From positions 1,984,001-2,048,000 of the forward strand of contig CM050666.1 in NCBI GenBank assembly GCA_027574665.1: a stretch of DNA of 64,000 nucleotides, written 5' to 3'. Below, piece by piece: positions 45,788 through 59,200 of the stretch. The notes beneath the pieces were generated by a model. It saw nothing but the letters and a program-made list of their open reading frames with translations. It was not told where the DNA came from and did not search any database. Both the position numbers and the translations under genes were made by a program. Positions within the stretch are counted from its first letter, which is position 1. Each line of letters starts with the position of its first letter. This DNA is from Rhynochetos jubatus. Its lineage: Eukaryota; Chordata; Aves; Eurypygiformes; Rhynochetidae.

Positions 45788-48700
45788 GTACGTTGGTGCT
45801 AACTGCTTAGTTTCAAAGACAGACAGAATGTGCAGCTGCTTGGCAAAATGTATATAAATCACACAGCAAACATAAGTAGTGTAAAACATTGTAGATGTTC
45901 TGAAATAGTATGAATTACTGTTAAGAGCTCCTAAATAATAGTCGTATTGCCTTTCCTAGTTCATTGTGCTCTGATCTTTCAGATGGAAGCTTTGCTGTGG
46001 GTGTGATGGGAACAGTAATTCACCTTCCCCATGCTAGCTCTGAGCCTGGCTGTCTCCTCCCAAGGATGTTTTTCTGTCGTCAGGGCATGTGATGTTACTG
46101 GTCCACAAACGCAGAGTGATGACAAGTGTCTGTCCCAGCTTTCCAGACTGTCGTGTCATTGTGTGAGTCTCTCTGGCTGGACCATCAGGCACCTTTAGCA
46201 AGATGCTGCCACCATGGGATCGCTGTCCTGCGTGTGCCAGCTTGGCCTGGAGATCATGCCTACCTATTGATGGGGTTGAAAGAATGAAAGTATGCCTGGC
46301 TGATTTCACCAAAGTCAAAGGGATCCTCCTAATGACAGCCTTTATAAACCCCTTACAAAAAATTAACAGAATGTAGCACATCATAGTTAAAGCCAACCAG
46401 CAAACCCAGCTCCACTCCCAGCTCTCAATTTGGGTGACTCCCTCTGGCCTCTGCTCACCACAACCTCCTGTGCTTCCTCCTGAGCAGAATGAGGGTGAAG
46501 GACCAGGTACCTGTCTGGGCTGGCAGACTGATTCTATGTGCCCTTGGCATGTGGAACCACAGACCTTAAATGCAGGATCCAAAGGTGTCCTGGGGACTCT
46601 GGAGTGATTTCCATCCACAGCACAGACATCATGTCAAGGATCTTTTTATTGTACTGCTGTTGGAGCTTCCTAATACTGGGGACTTGCCACTGGCCTTTGA
46701 GCATCTGCAGGCCTGCTAACAAAATGCTCTTAAGCTGACTTGAGAAGAAATCTCTTTGATGAACAAAAAGAGAACCTCAAGTGCTGATTTTCTACCTGTT
46801 TACCTCTTCCTGCAAGGAGTAATTGAACTGAAGTTGTAAGAACATATTGTAACAATTTGCAAATTACGCACTATAGGAAGCCCTTGGTATCCTCTGGCAG
46901 TTTGAGCTCAGTTTTCCCTCTCCTTACCAGCGTGCTTTGCAACAAACAGAAACCTTTTCACTACTTCACAAAGAACTTGTAATAAAAGTATTTCAGAAAT
47001 CATTGTTTATTCAGTATTTATGATGACCTTGGAATTCAAATTAACTTGCAACAAACAAGCACACAGGTGGTTACTGTGTTATTGAACAATTTCTAAACTA
47101 CCTTCCTGGAACCCTTATTTTTCTTGGTTTCATAGTTCCAGTGCTGTGAAGCTCTGATGTTACCTAACAGCTCTCTGTACTTCAGCACTCACCCTGAATT
47201 TACTTCCCCACTTTTCCTTAGTCCCTCCAGCAGCAATGGGAGTTGTCCCCCGACCTTGACTTTCCACAGTTTGAGCAGGAAGGTGGCATGCTGATCTCTC
47301 AGATTTCTGACTCAGGTTAGCATCTCCAACATCTTGGAGTGTCCCAGGATTAAGTAACTGGTCTAGAGCAGCCAGTGAAATCTCTTACTTGGATCCAAAG
47401 TTTCATGGGCTTTAGGATATGTGTAGATATCTGTATAAGTAATCTCAGTGAGTTCTTGGTATGGATATCACTGTCTTAACCCCAGCAAAGCCTGGTATGG
47501 ATGTTGTGCTTTCCTCACACCTCCCTGAGCTCTTGCTAGCAGCTGCCAACTCACTGTGAGTCCCACAGGGTTCTCTTTCTGTTATCCTTCTGCAACACAC
47601 CAGACTGGGCATCAGCACTTCCTCCAGGGCTTCCTGAGGTTTCATCTACCAATGGAGAAGGCAACCTCTGATGCCAGTGTTTGCATTCCCCAAACCAGCT
47701 CTCCCATAATGGTGTTCATACTGGGTTGAGAGGTGTGTTAAAAGTTGCTCACCAACTCTGTCCCAGCAGTGACCTATATGGGCCAGTTCCTTGCAGAGTT
47801 GCAGCCTATCATTGTCCAAAACAAAGAGTAAAAGAGCAGCTGTTGTGTTTAGCACAAAAGTAAAGCGAGTAAAAACAGCACCAACACTTTTCTGCTGCCT
47901 TCCAGTTTTCTCTTCTCTGGCAGCTGGAATGGCGCACAAACCTGATCAAGATTTAATTCAGCCTGTAACTTGGGCATGACATCCATTGCTTGTCCTGCAG
48001 CCCTTCCCCAGGAGCCGGTGGCACATTTACCACAAGCTATCTGCCATGCCTGGGTGCATCTCAGCATAAGCCAAATTCCAGCTAGCTGGCTGTGGTGGAG
48101 TTGCTGTCCAGACAGGAGCCACCTCTTGGCTAATTTTTATTGCTTGAACATGCATTTCTTGTATCAGGTGGTGCGAAAAAGGAGCAGCTGTAATGTTCCC
48201 CAGTCCCACTGTGTGACCTGCTGACCCTAAGAGAGAGCCAGCTCTTCCCCATGCTTCTGTGAATGATGGGTGCATGGTTTCTCCTGGGTCTGCAGCGTGG
48301 GTGGAGGTGTCCCGGACAAGAACTCTGAACACCTCCTCTTGCCCTTGCTCAAGCTGGGATAATATTTTTGCACTCCCCCATGCTTGTGCTTAAATCATTT
48401 ACAGGAGATTACCAACACAATTTGTATGTGCTATGTCACCTCCCAAACACTGCTTGCTTTCTGCATGCCCGAGCATCACGAAGCATGCACGTCAGCGTGT
48501 GGGCCGGTTGCCACCCCGGGCTGTTTTCAGGGACTGTGTAGTGTCACAGGTTTATCCCTTCCCCTTGTTCTTGAGCAAAATCCTCTAGGGATGCCTGAAG
48601 GCTCACCTGCCTGGCAGCTTCATGCCCCACCTCAGAGTCCCTCCCTTGCAGTGTTATCGTGAAAGGATTTGCACTCTGGGGATGGTGGGCCAGCCCCTGG

Positions 48701-49454
48701 CAGCAGAGAGAAGGAGCTCCCTGGAAGGCAGCAGAAGCCAAAGGGATGCATTCCCCTCCCTGCTGGTGTATCTCATCATGGAGAAGGCACTTTCTCCGTG
48801 TGCATGCTGCAAAAGCCATCCTCCTGGCACTAAACCTTGTCCTTGGGTGTGAATGGCTCAGCACAATGTGCAGGCATCGCAGCACCCAGCTCGCTGTGTT
48901 GACACAGGCTCCTGGGAGAACAGCATCAATACTAGGTGAATATTAATACTAACAGGAGGAGGCAAAACCATTGTTTACCCTGCTTTTGTTAATCAATTTG
49001 TTTCCATTCGTGATCCCAAAATGAAATTAAAAGCCTCTGTTTACATTGCTGAATTATCATCTGCTCCAGCAGGTAAAGGACTTTGGCAGAGAATTAATGG
49101 AGCCATGGACAGATTTGTGTCAAAAATATGTGCATATTTTCCCACCAAAGGATTTGTTTGAAATGAGCTGAAATCTCATGCCTTTGTGTTTAAATAAAAC
49201 ATCATCCACCAACCACCCACACATGCTGCTGGGATGCTGTGGCCCTGAAACAGGTTCACCTTTAAAACAGCTGAATTGAAGGCTTTTCCCATGCTAGATT
49301 CAAAGTGATTTTCCAAGACCAAAGATGGCCTTGGAGGGTAGCTGAAGGATTCAGAATATGCTTCAAGGAAAAATCCAGTCCTGATGCCAAAGAAAGGCAG
49401 GAGAATGTGCATAGGGCTTCAGTTTGTCCTCAAGAGCTTGTGCTAAATTGTGCT

Positions 49455-49470
49455 GGGGGGGGGGGGGGGG
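49455..49470 (+). repeat. Poly-G run, 16 nt
   Basis: Uninterrupted run of 16 G. Runs of this length are prone to sequencing or assembly length errors. Confidence 0.85.
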
Positions 49471-50159
49471 AAGGCAGGTGTTTCTGTCTCAACAGCAAGA
49501 GCCAAATTACCTTCCCTGGTGCTGCAGTGCAACCCAGCACAGAATGGGGCCCTTGCACCTGCCTCAGAGGGCTGAAAAATCCAATTCTGATCATTTTTGC
49601 TCCAGCAGCACTAAATTTATAACCCAGCACAAGGAAGACAAGATCTAAAAACCAATTTAGCAAAAAATAGCCTTTGCAACTAAAAATTAATGCTTCAAAC
49701 AGCCTAAATGAAGCTTGAAAATAGCTTTTTTTCTGCTCTAACCGATGATTCACGTGCCTATTTGCAAACAATTCAAATGCAGTAAATTGAGAGGAAATAT
49801 AAATCAGGTTCCTAAGTGAAGCTGCATAAATCCAATAAATGATTGATGAGAGAATCCTGTTTTAAGACGCTGCTGTATGTCTCCAGTGCTGAGGCAGAAA
49901 ATAATGGGCTGTGCCAAATGAAGCGAGTTTGCACCGACCTCTGCTCCCCACCCAAGGTCAGATGCTGCTTTCTCTCTCCACCTGGCCAAGCTGCCCAAAA
50001 AGAGAACTGCAAAATAATGCTGTGTTTACCCAAAGACCTCGCAGAGATCCTTACAGCCTCTCACCAGGGAGGAGGAAGAGAACAGGCTCACTGGCTGTGC
50101 TGCAGATGAGCCAGAGCTTGCAGTGCAACCCTGCAGAGGGTTTGGTGATCCCAAGGAAA

Positions 50160-50237
50160 TGTGGATACCAGCATGGACCCACTCCTGCAATTCATCAATG
50201 TGGATACCAGCATGGACCCACTCCTGCAATTCATCAA
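50160..50237 (+). repeat. Perfect 39-bp tandem duplication
   Basis: Units 50160-50198 and 50199-50237 are identical over all 39 bases (tgtggataccagcatggacc ... attcatcaa). Identity implies a recent duplication or an assembly duplication. The length is a multiple of three, but no gene is supported here. Confidence 0.92.
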
Positions 50238-53200
50238 AAGCATGGCTCAAGCCAGCCAGGAGCCACGCATCTCTACCTGGTTTCAAGGCAAAGGAGCTGA
50301 TGTGTCTGACAAATGCTGGCTCAGCATTCTGTTCTTACGGCAGGTCCAGGGCTGGACAGGCCACGGTGAGAAACTCTTGGCCCTTTGTGCTCTCTGCATG
50401 TGTGTCCTGCTGGCCCAGGAGAGATCTGATCTCTGATCCTGCAGCACAACTGCAATGGCAAAATCAGCTGGAAGGGTGGCTGGAGTTGATCTGTTCCTAG
50501 AGCTGATGACTGTGGCAAATGAATGGGAGCACAGAGACCTAAAGACATACCCAGGAATCTACCCAAGAATTACCCAAATCCAGCCAAGGCTCCTCAAGCA
50601 ATCCTGGGGCTGCTGGCACAGTGCGGTGTCCAAACCTTTGGTTGGAGGTGCGGGGGATAACCCACTGTCTGTTGGAGCTGTTTACTAGGAAGGATATTGG
50701 GCCAGAAAGGTTTTTCATATATAGTTCTCGGTCTTCATTCCTTGTTCTCCATGTGAGCAGCAGCACCAGTGACTGTGCCTAGGGTGCTGGGAGGTGTGTG
50801 CTCTTGCCCAGCACTGTTTCTGGCATGGAGCCACCCATGCATTGCACAGGGCAGACAGCCAGCAGACCTCATGGCTCCAAGACACTAGCTTCTGGCCTGG
50901 AGACTGATGTGCATGGACCTGCAGTGAGTGGCGAGTGTTTGACAAACCAGCAGCTCACTTAGCAAACCTTGGAAGGATGACTGTCAGAGAAACAGAGGAG
51001 ATCTGGGTAGCCTGTCCAGCTGCCAGTGTCCTGCCTCCAGCACCGAGCTGGAGGATGTCCCAAGCAGCTCGTCCTGCTTAGATTGAGCAGCTCCGCAGCC
51101 ATTTCCAGACCAGGATATGTCACATATTGCTGATACAGCCTTGGGGGCTGGCAGTCACAAGCAGCTTTTTCCATCCACAGAGTGATGGATGCATTGGGAA
51201 AGGGACAAACCTCATACTTCTGGGGTGCCACCTTTCCAATCTCTTCTGGGGATGGAGAACCTGAGAAACAGTGGTCTCCTGGAGACCATATGGTGTTGGG
51301 CTGTGCCCCACAATTCCTGCTTTCAGCTGTGTCAGCTTGGGTTGTAGCAGAGCAGATCACCCCGACCTTGCATTTCACCTCAACCATTGCCCTCATCCTG
51401 CGCCACCATCAAGTTGCCAAAAAATGTGAGGGGAGAGGACAGTTTGCTTAGGGAGGCAGCAGGGCAGCCAGCAAGGTGATGCTGTCCCTGCCAGGGTGCT
51501 GGGAATAACCAGAGCAAATACCAGAGTCTCATTGTTCCCTGCTTTTTGTTGGGAATGGGAGGTTCAATGACTTTTTGCACAGGTCAAGACAACTGCCACC
51601 AGCTCCTGCTTCCAGGCAGCCTGGCATAAATCAGCATCAGTGGGGCGAGGTGGCTTGTCACTGCTCCAGGTTGTCCCTGTTTGGATTTGGCTCTGACACA
51701 GTTTTAATGAAAAATTTATTTTGTGAGAAAATGGATTTTCAATCAAACTAGGCATTTCTGCATGAAATTTTGTTTGCATTGACATTTTCCCTTTTTTATT
51801 TCAATGATACAGCTCCCTCCTTTCTTCTCCCACCATCTTCCAAAGAGACAAGCACAAAAATAATTCAGAAGCAGTGTTAATTTTTCAGTGAAAGTGTCTG
51901 GGTTTGGGTAACAGAGGACTGTATATTTTTAGAGAATATTAAATGTTTTTCATCAAAACAAAAGAAAAGACAGTTTTCAGAAATAAAACCAACTATTAAT
52001 GGGGAAATTATAACTATTTGGTGAATGGTTTGCAGAGAGAAACTGGGGTTTGTAACTGGCCAGCGTGCAGCACAGGCGCAGGATGCTGTGTCCCACCCAG
52101 CCCCTTGGCTCTACAACCCTGACCATGCAGAGCCCAGGGGGGAGTGGGGTCAACAGCATCAGTGGCCTCAGGTCCCTCCTCTTACTTATGGCCAAAAGCC
52201 CAAGATGCCTTTCTTCCTGATGGGATTCACTGTCTGTCCTGCTTTCGGCAGGCTGTGCCCAGTCTTCCTTTCGATCTTAATGAGGCTGGATCAGGTACCA
52301 AATTAATCTACTCTAGTGACAAACAGCATGTTGGGCACAGGAATGAGCAGGCAGTGTCTGGGGTCCCGGGGGACTTCAGAGCTGTAATGGAGCTGATTTC
52401 CATGCACCCCACGTGGGCTACCTGCTGCTGGGGAGATTGCCAGACCCCGGTGCCCTGGATTCAGCATCATTCTGCTCTGTTTCTGCCTGGCTTGTTGTCA
52501 GGCCAAGGAAGGCTCAGCTTTCCAAAAGCTCCATGTGACAGAAGTCTCTTATAAAGGCAAAGGTGTTGCTTCATTAAGCCATGACAGATAGACCCTGTAT
52601 CTGCCTGGGCATGAGTGAGCATCCCTCGGCAGGTGACTGTGGGTCCTCCATCCTTTGGGTGTTTGCCTCTGCTGATGCAGGGCTTGGAGCCAGCACTGGG
52701 GAGCTCAGCACCTTTGTTGCAGCCACAAGACAGCCACACTGGACCAAGCAGCAGTTCCTGAGACATGCTGAAGAAAGTGTTCCACATTCCCGCCCCTGTG
52801 TTTTGGGGGGCAGAGGCCATATCTTCCCACAAAACCCTTTGCATTTATCATAGTTGGGCTGTGATCAGTGGAAAGGTCTTCAGGGGATCCCCATCTGTCC
52901 TTGCTGAAGTTATCTGACATATTAACTCATAATCTGTGATCCCACAGCAGCCCTGAGCTGGCTCTTCCTTCCCTCTGCCTAAGCTGGCTTATCCTGGGAG
53001 CAAAGGGTGCTGTGTAAGAGAGAGTTTGGGGCCAAGGCCGTGGCTACATAGCGTACTTGAGGCTGTCAAAGCACTGTACTCTATCTGCTGCTTGGGGGAT
53101 CCTGCTGGCTGCCCTTTAAAGGAGCAGAGCTAGCTCCGGAGAGGCCTTGGTGAGAATCACCCTGCCAGCTGTGGCTGGCAGCTGGATAGGCACGTGGGCC

Positions 53201-56200
53201 TTGGGAAATTCTTGCCATTTTCCAGCTCTTGCTCTTTTGCAGGACTAGCAGAATTTCTCAGTGTAGAGACATTTGTCAATTTGCATAATTAAAGCACTGC
53301 AAACTCATCCAGATTCACAGATTCCTGTGCTGGCTCCCCTGAGACTCACCACTTCTCTCCCATGAATTATTTATGGACAGTGCTGTTTCAAACGGGCCCC
53401 TTTGTCTGCTTCGTTTGCTCCAGATTTCATCTCTCTAAGGTGGAGATGATGCTGTGGTCCTCTGAGGCAGGGTGTGGGGAAAGGAACAACTTCATTTGCC
53501 ACAGCTCTTCCTTTTACTCCGCCCATCAGGTGAGAAGAAGGGAACTCCCTTGAAACTGTGGGTCTGCCTGTCGAAAGCCAGCTGAAGGAAATGACTGTGC
53601 AGGCAGCAGAGAGTCCCATGGAACCGCCCCTAGCCGTGCAGCCACAGCCTGCAGCCGGGGCTGTGAGCTCCACACAGCTTCATGCCTCTGGGTGCATCAC
53701 CAGCAAGGGCTCGGGGAACCTGGTACCTTCTGCCCCTTCTGTTCACTTGTCCCTGCGTGGCACGTTAGGGCTGTGCATGGGACAGGCTGCAGTACCTCTC
53801 CAGCCCCTTGTGCTGAGGGGAAGAAAAGGGGCAGTCAGTGAGCAGCTACACTGCACCCGAAGCTTTCCTGTGTGCTTCCCCTTCTCCTGGGATGCTTTGC
53901 CTCTAGTGAGAGCATCCATTAACAGGCTCACTTGCCAGAAACCACATTTCCCTGGTTCAGGCACACAACAGATAACAAGAGAGAAAGACACAGAGACAGA
54001 GGAAGGCAGGAACAAGTGCTAAGTACATAGAGAACTTGCTCATATTTGCAGGCTGTCCCTGCTGGAGTGAAGTGTGTGCTTGTAAATCCCACATCAGAGG
54101 AATGCAAATATTTGTGCTGTGGAAACACTTTAGATGAAGTCGTGGAGCTCCCCTTGTCAATTCCTTTTGGCCTTTTGGAGGCTTGTTTGCTTCTCAGTCT
54201 GCCGGAGCCCTGCAGACAGCCTGGCTCTGGCAGACAAACACATGAACATCCAAAAGCTGCAGCTCCTTCTCCATCCCGTGGCTGTGGTGGCTCCTGCTGG
54301 CAGCATCAACAGCACCAGGATCTCAGCTCTACCCAGCAGACCCTGCTGTTGACCCTGCATCTTTCAGCAGCGTCTGCAAAGTCGAGTGGTGCCAAAGCAA
54401 GAATGAAATAAAAACATAGTGATCCCAGTGCTGAGTAAGTCCAAGTGTCAGCCACTGCATACAACTTTGCTCAACAGCGGTGACCAATGGTCTGAGGATG
54501 GAACACATGAGCATGGGATGATGCTGGGGCAAGGAGTGGTCCAGCAAGGCCAGAGCTGTGCTTTCCAGTCTGATATGCCAGACTGGCGTTTCGTCCTGGA
54601 ACTGGACCTGGACCTGGTGAGAGTTTGCAGTTGCCAATTCGGTCCTAAAAAGTTGCAGTCTGTCAAAATTACAGATGCCTGTGCCATTCTCATCCTCTCC
54701 CCATCCATGAATATGTATATACAGTGACGTGGCTTTTAATAACATAAGCACTTGCTATTCGATCTCCTGGAGCTGTGGCAGTCCCGAGGCTGCCATAGGA
54801 GAGAAAGGCAGCGTGGGGGCTGAACCAGGAACCCCATGGTTGGCACCAGGCAGGAGATCAGTGGTGCTTTGGTGTGTGGCCCTTTCAATGCCTGCCAAAC
54901 AGGTCTGGGGAGGCTCCTGGCAATGCTGGTGGTGGGTTTCATTGGATACACAGCTGAAGGCTTCATACTGGGAGTATGGGGCATTTATTCCGGAGAGCCC
55001 AGGTTCTCGCTGTGCTCATCAAAAGGTGTGATCATGCCTGCAGCAGCGAGGCCAGCGTGTGTAATTTTCAGCTTCTGTCCCCTTTGTTAAATCAGGCAAG
55101 GTGAGAAATGGTACAATGCAGTTGGGGGCTATTGTGAAAAACCTCTGCAAAGGATTTTCACAGTGTGATGGAAACTAGAATATTCATCTGGGCTTATTTT
55201 TTATCTTATTTATTTATTTATTTTCCTGGAGTTTGCTGTTGCTGATGTATTATTTATACAGCAGGAAATTAGACTCTGAGGACTCAAGTATTCTTCAAAT
55301 AAGCTTCCTAATTCTGTCAATTAAGAATGCATAGGCTGCTGGGTCTCTGGCTTGGGAACAGCCACAGAGGAGTGAAAGCTACCCCTGGTCATTGCTCTGA
55401 TGTGCTGCATTGACTGCACACTACAGACATTTCAGCTGGAGGAAAAAGATCTTGGTCCCAAAATCAAATGCATGAGATGCTAGGAGCCTTATATACAGCA
55501 GCTCTTACTGATTTCAGTGGGACAAATGTACTCTGGCAGGGGAATACTGAATCCCTCAGCATGTGGTCTCTCGTTGTTACGTTCTATAACATCTGGTGCT
55601 TTTCGTTGCTATTAGGAAATGGCTGCCAAAGCGGGGAGACCACTATTATGAATTAGGGGTCATTTACTCTCTAATTAATGCAGTAATTCTTCATGTGCTC
55701 TGGGTATAGTTCTGGAGTGAATGAGTTGACATGTAATTAATACATAAAACAGCATCTTCCATCCTTTACCTCCTTTACCTAATGGGTATTTCTAAATGGC
55801 TTTGGAAGTCTCCTCCTTGGCCGAGGCATGGGGATCTGTTCCCAGCTGGGGAAGAGGACTTGGTCTGCAGGACATGTTGTTCTCACCTCCCACAGGAAGG
55901 GGAATGTCACAGGGCGGAGGAAAGGAGGAAGGAGACCATCCCCAAAATGCACCTGGGCACCAGGCCACACCACGAGCTGCCAGCACCAACCTGGGAAACA
56001 GAGTGTTCCCGTCTGCCTGCAAAATACTCAGTCCCGATCTGTGACTGAAGATGCTCATTTTATAGCCAGGAAAAAGCAATGGGGGACCGAGGGGGGATTG
56101 AGACGATGCTTGCCAGTGCATTTACAAACGCTTTGGTGCATTTTCTGCTCAGGGATGTCAGGCATAGAAGAGCTAAATGCTTCTCCTCCTGTTAGTGTTG

Positions 56201-59200
56201 CTATGAGAAAGGTGAGACCTCTCAGAGGACAACCCCTTTGTCCCCTGCTGTTTCTTATGGGTTGGACAAAGTCCCTTCTACTGCCCCACAAACGCATTTG
56301 CTCTCCAGATGATGGAAGGAAGTTTATGGCTGCAGCACGTTTTTTCTTTTTTTCTTTACTACGAATTTAATGTCCACTGCAAATGCAGATCTCTCCATCT
56401 GGAGAGGGAATAAATGCCTGCACTATCTGCTCTGCATAGACAGGATAACTCATTCTGGAGGACAAGGACACATCACTCTGCAGAGCGTTCCTGCCAAAGG
56501 GCTCTGAGGACATGACTGCCACTATGGGCTATCGCCCTCACTGCTCTGGGTCAGGGCTGAACAGCTGACCTGTCTTCTCCTGGGGTACTTTTCCATACTT
56601 CATGCCAAGGACCAGTCCAGAAAAAGATTGATTCTTATGTGCCCCTGGGAGCATGGGTCTTGCCCCTGTGCAGGCAAAGATGCCCCCACCACCATCCAGC
56701 TCTTCCCAGTCCCCAAAGCCTTGCAGATGACACTGTGTGCAGTCACTGACTTGCACACCGCCTGTGTGAAGTGAGCTTTCTGGATCCCTAGTCACAGAGG
56801 AGGAGAAAAATAATTTCTCTTGCTTTCTGTAACCCTTTATGTTATCCTTGGCAATGTATCTCTCATTCTGCTTTGTCGGCTAAACAAGTTTTCCCTCCCA
56901 GCCTTCTGTAACACCATCCCTTTGTTGAAAACCTTAGTTTCTGGGAGCAAGGGTTTAAGTTTTTTAAGTGGTTTGTAGTCATGATGGCTGTGGAAAAAGA
57001 TGAATTAATGCATCCATTTGGATTTACACAGCAGAACCACAAATAAACATATCCACAACACATTAGCTGTAAGAAATGCCATATGCGGGTTTAGTACTTG
57101 TGTATCATCTCATGGACTTGTGCATGGAGGAGCTGGATGTGGAAAGTGTCCTTTCCACCATTTTCCAAGCAGTCATTCAGCCAGAGCCCAAAACATGGGC
57201 ATGTATCTGTGCAAGCAGCTTCGCACAAAAAGCAGAAATGCTGGAGGGTGAGTGTGGCCCCTGTGCTACTTCCAAGATTGCTGTAGGATAGTAGGGCATT
57301 GATGGTCCAGTCTCAGTTTCCCAGGGAGCATGGAACATAACTACTGTCAGGCAGAACAGCTCTGATGCTCAGGGTGCCCCAGCCTAACCTTGGCATTGAC
57401 CAACCGCTTCCCAGGTGCTTTCCAGAATCTAGCTCTTATTCCCATGTGTCCCTGGCCCTTGCTTCCTGTTTTCCTGCCTGCCATTGGATGCAGCACTCTT
57501 GGCCATCTCCATCTCATGTCCACTGGCTACTCTATCTCCTTGTCCCATGGCTGCTGTTGAGGTTAGAGTGCTTTCAAGTCAGTTTTGCCCTTGTGCTGGT
57601 TTCTAGATCTTCTTCTCAGCAATGCACATGGGCCAAGAGCAGCATACCCTGCCCCTGCGCACAGTGTGGCTGATCTCCGACCCTCGGATGCTGTGTGAAA
57701 CCAACAAACTGATAAATCGTGAGCAAGACTCAGCTCTGAATTGAAAAGGCTTCAACTCATGTATTGAGTTAGGGAGAGAAAAGCTGACAGCACGCACTCA
57801 CTAGCAGGCTATTTGTGCTTTGAAGAAGCTCATGAAATGTAAACCACATGTGGCATTAAACTTCTCCCTGTCCTTAATGCTTGAAGGACACTTTGAAAAC
57901 ACTGGGTTTGCTATGGAATCCAGTACCTGTTATGACAGCTCTCCAGTCCTCATCTGGGGAAGAATCAGAGACAAAGTTCCTGGGTTGGAAACAATGAACA
58001 CGAGAGAGGCACTGATCCTCTTCTGCACTTTGCTGGGGCAAGTGTGGACTAACTTTGTTTGGCTGGCCTTGCTCTCAATTTGGGAAGGCAGTAATGGAGA
58101 GGAGGACTCAAAGCAGGGAGAGAAGCACAGCAGAAAACTCCCCATTCTGCTCATTTCTAAACTGATCCTTTTCTTACTTCTCTATTCTTCTTCCTTTTCA
58201 GTCCTTCCAGAAAGTAACGTATAGAAATATAAGCCACCATGTTTTAAAGAGTCAGCACACTTACAAAGTAAGGATAAATGTGGTTAAAAGTTTGCACTCT
58301 GTTGGATTATTCCTGCTTTTCTACTTCTTGTCAGGAGACAGAGCTTTGCAGGGACCAACCAGCTGGCTCCTGGGGGTGACTGTGCTCCACAGTGGGCAGT
58401 GGGTGAGAATGAAGAGCAGTATAGTTCTGGAGGGCACTTGCCTCTCATTCTCAGACATCTCTGGCACAGGCATGATGCTCAGCAGAGATGCTATGCAATG
58501 ATCTGAACGAAGGAAGACAGGGGGATTTGCCGACACCCATTACTGAGCTCCCACCTCTGCTTCCAAGGCTGTCCATATCCCAGCAGCTATCTGCAGAGCC
58601 AGGAGACATCAAAGAGGGGCGTTTGTAAAGCAGCAAGGCATCTAGTAGGTCAAAACCTACTACACTCAGGGTCCACACAAGTTGTCACCAAAGGCCCTTG
58701 CAGGAGCTGTCACTTCAAAACCAAGACGATCAACTTAATATGAATATGTACATCTGGTCTGGTTGTCTAGTGACATTTATTTGACCAAACCTTAATGCCT
58801 ACATCTAAGCAAGTAATCTTTGCCCTTTTTACAGTCAGTGGAGTTCAGAGCATGATGTTTCTTCTTCTAAACACCTGCACTTTCTCATCTGAATTATTAG
58901 GTCCCAGAGTCTGTAGCCCAGACTGATCGGATCCCCTCCCCCAGATTAGAATAGTGAAATGCAACTGCAAGCACCATCTAATGTGCACAGCAAATCCATG
59001 CTTGCATCGGAGCTGGCCCTTAAAGAAGGGGAAACAGGATTTTGTAAGATTTGTGGCTGCCATAGATCATCTCCAGGATGCTTTTTGGAGAGTCCCTAGC
59101 CCTCACATTCTCCACGGTAACCCTCCAGCCAGTTCCTAGAATTGCTGCTGCAGGCAGGAGAGCCTCTGCTGATGACACTGGGTCCATAAATCACTGCACC

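Larger units (their letters stand above)
45571..50159. other. Non-coding stretch, no supported gene
   Basis: About 4.6 kb. It contains an alternating purine-pyrimidine palindrome (45764-45787), AT-rich blocks (46740-47100, 48930-49190, 49640-49880) and a 16-nt G run (49455-49470). A minus-strand frame of 194 codons (46034-46618) has one hydrophobic Trp-rich segment but no family match, and its length is within chance expectation for this window. Confidence 0.5.

Noticed and set aside
46034-46618. A 194-codon minus-strand open frame with a Trp-rich hydrophobic segment (SWVCWLALTMMCYILLIFC) followed by basic residues, at first sight like a viral envelope anchor.
   Set aside because: No other envelope landmark is visible around it, the neighbouring 46740-47100 is AT-rich non-coding sequence, and several other frames of 165-185 codons occur in the window, so the length is within chance.
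47440-48070. A stretch starting actgtcttaaccccagcaaag that recalls the TGTCGTGGTTTAACTCCAG edge of the ERVL-like LTR, with overlapping open frames.
   Set aside because: The similarity is limited to about 20 bases and the downstream LTR blocks (ttgagataagaactatt and others) are absent.
55796-56370. Overlapping plus-strand frames of up to 180 codons, some of protein-like appearance.
   Set aside because: Different frames overlap over the same bases, there is no recognisable motif, and the longest ends in a T-rich run; most likely chance.
57076-57291. A 71-codon frame with a plausible-looking sequence (LCMEELDVESVLSTIFQAV).
   Set aside because: Too short, no convincing splice-site pair, no family recognised.
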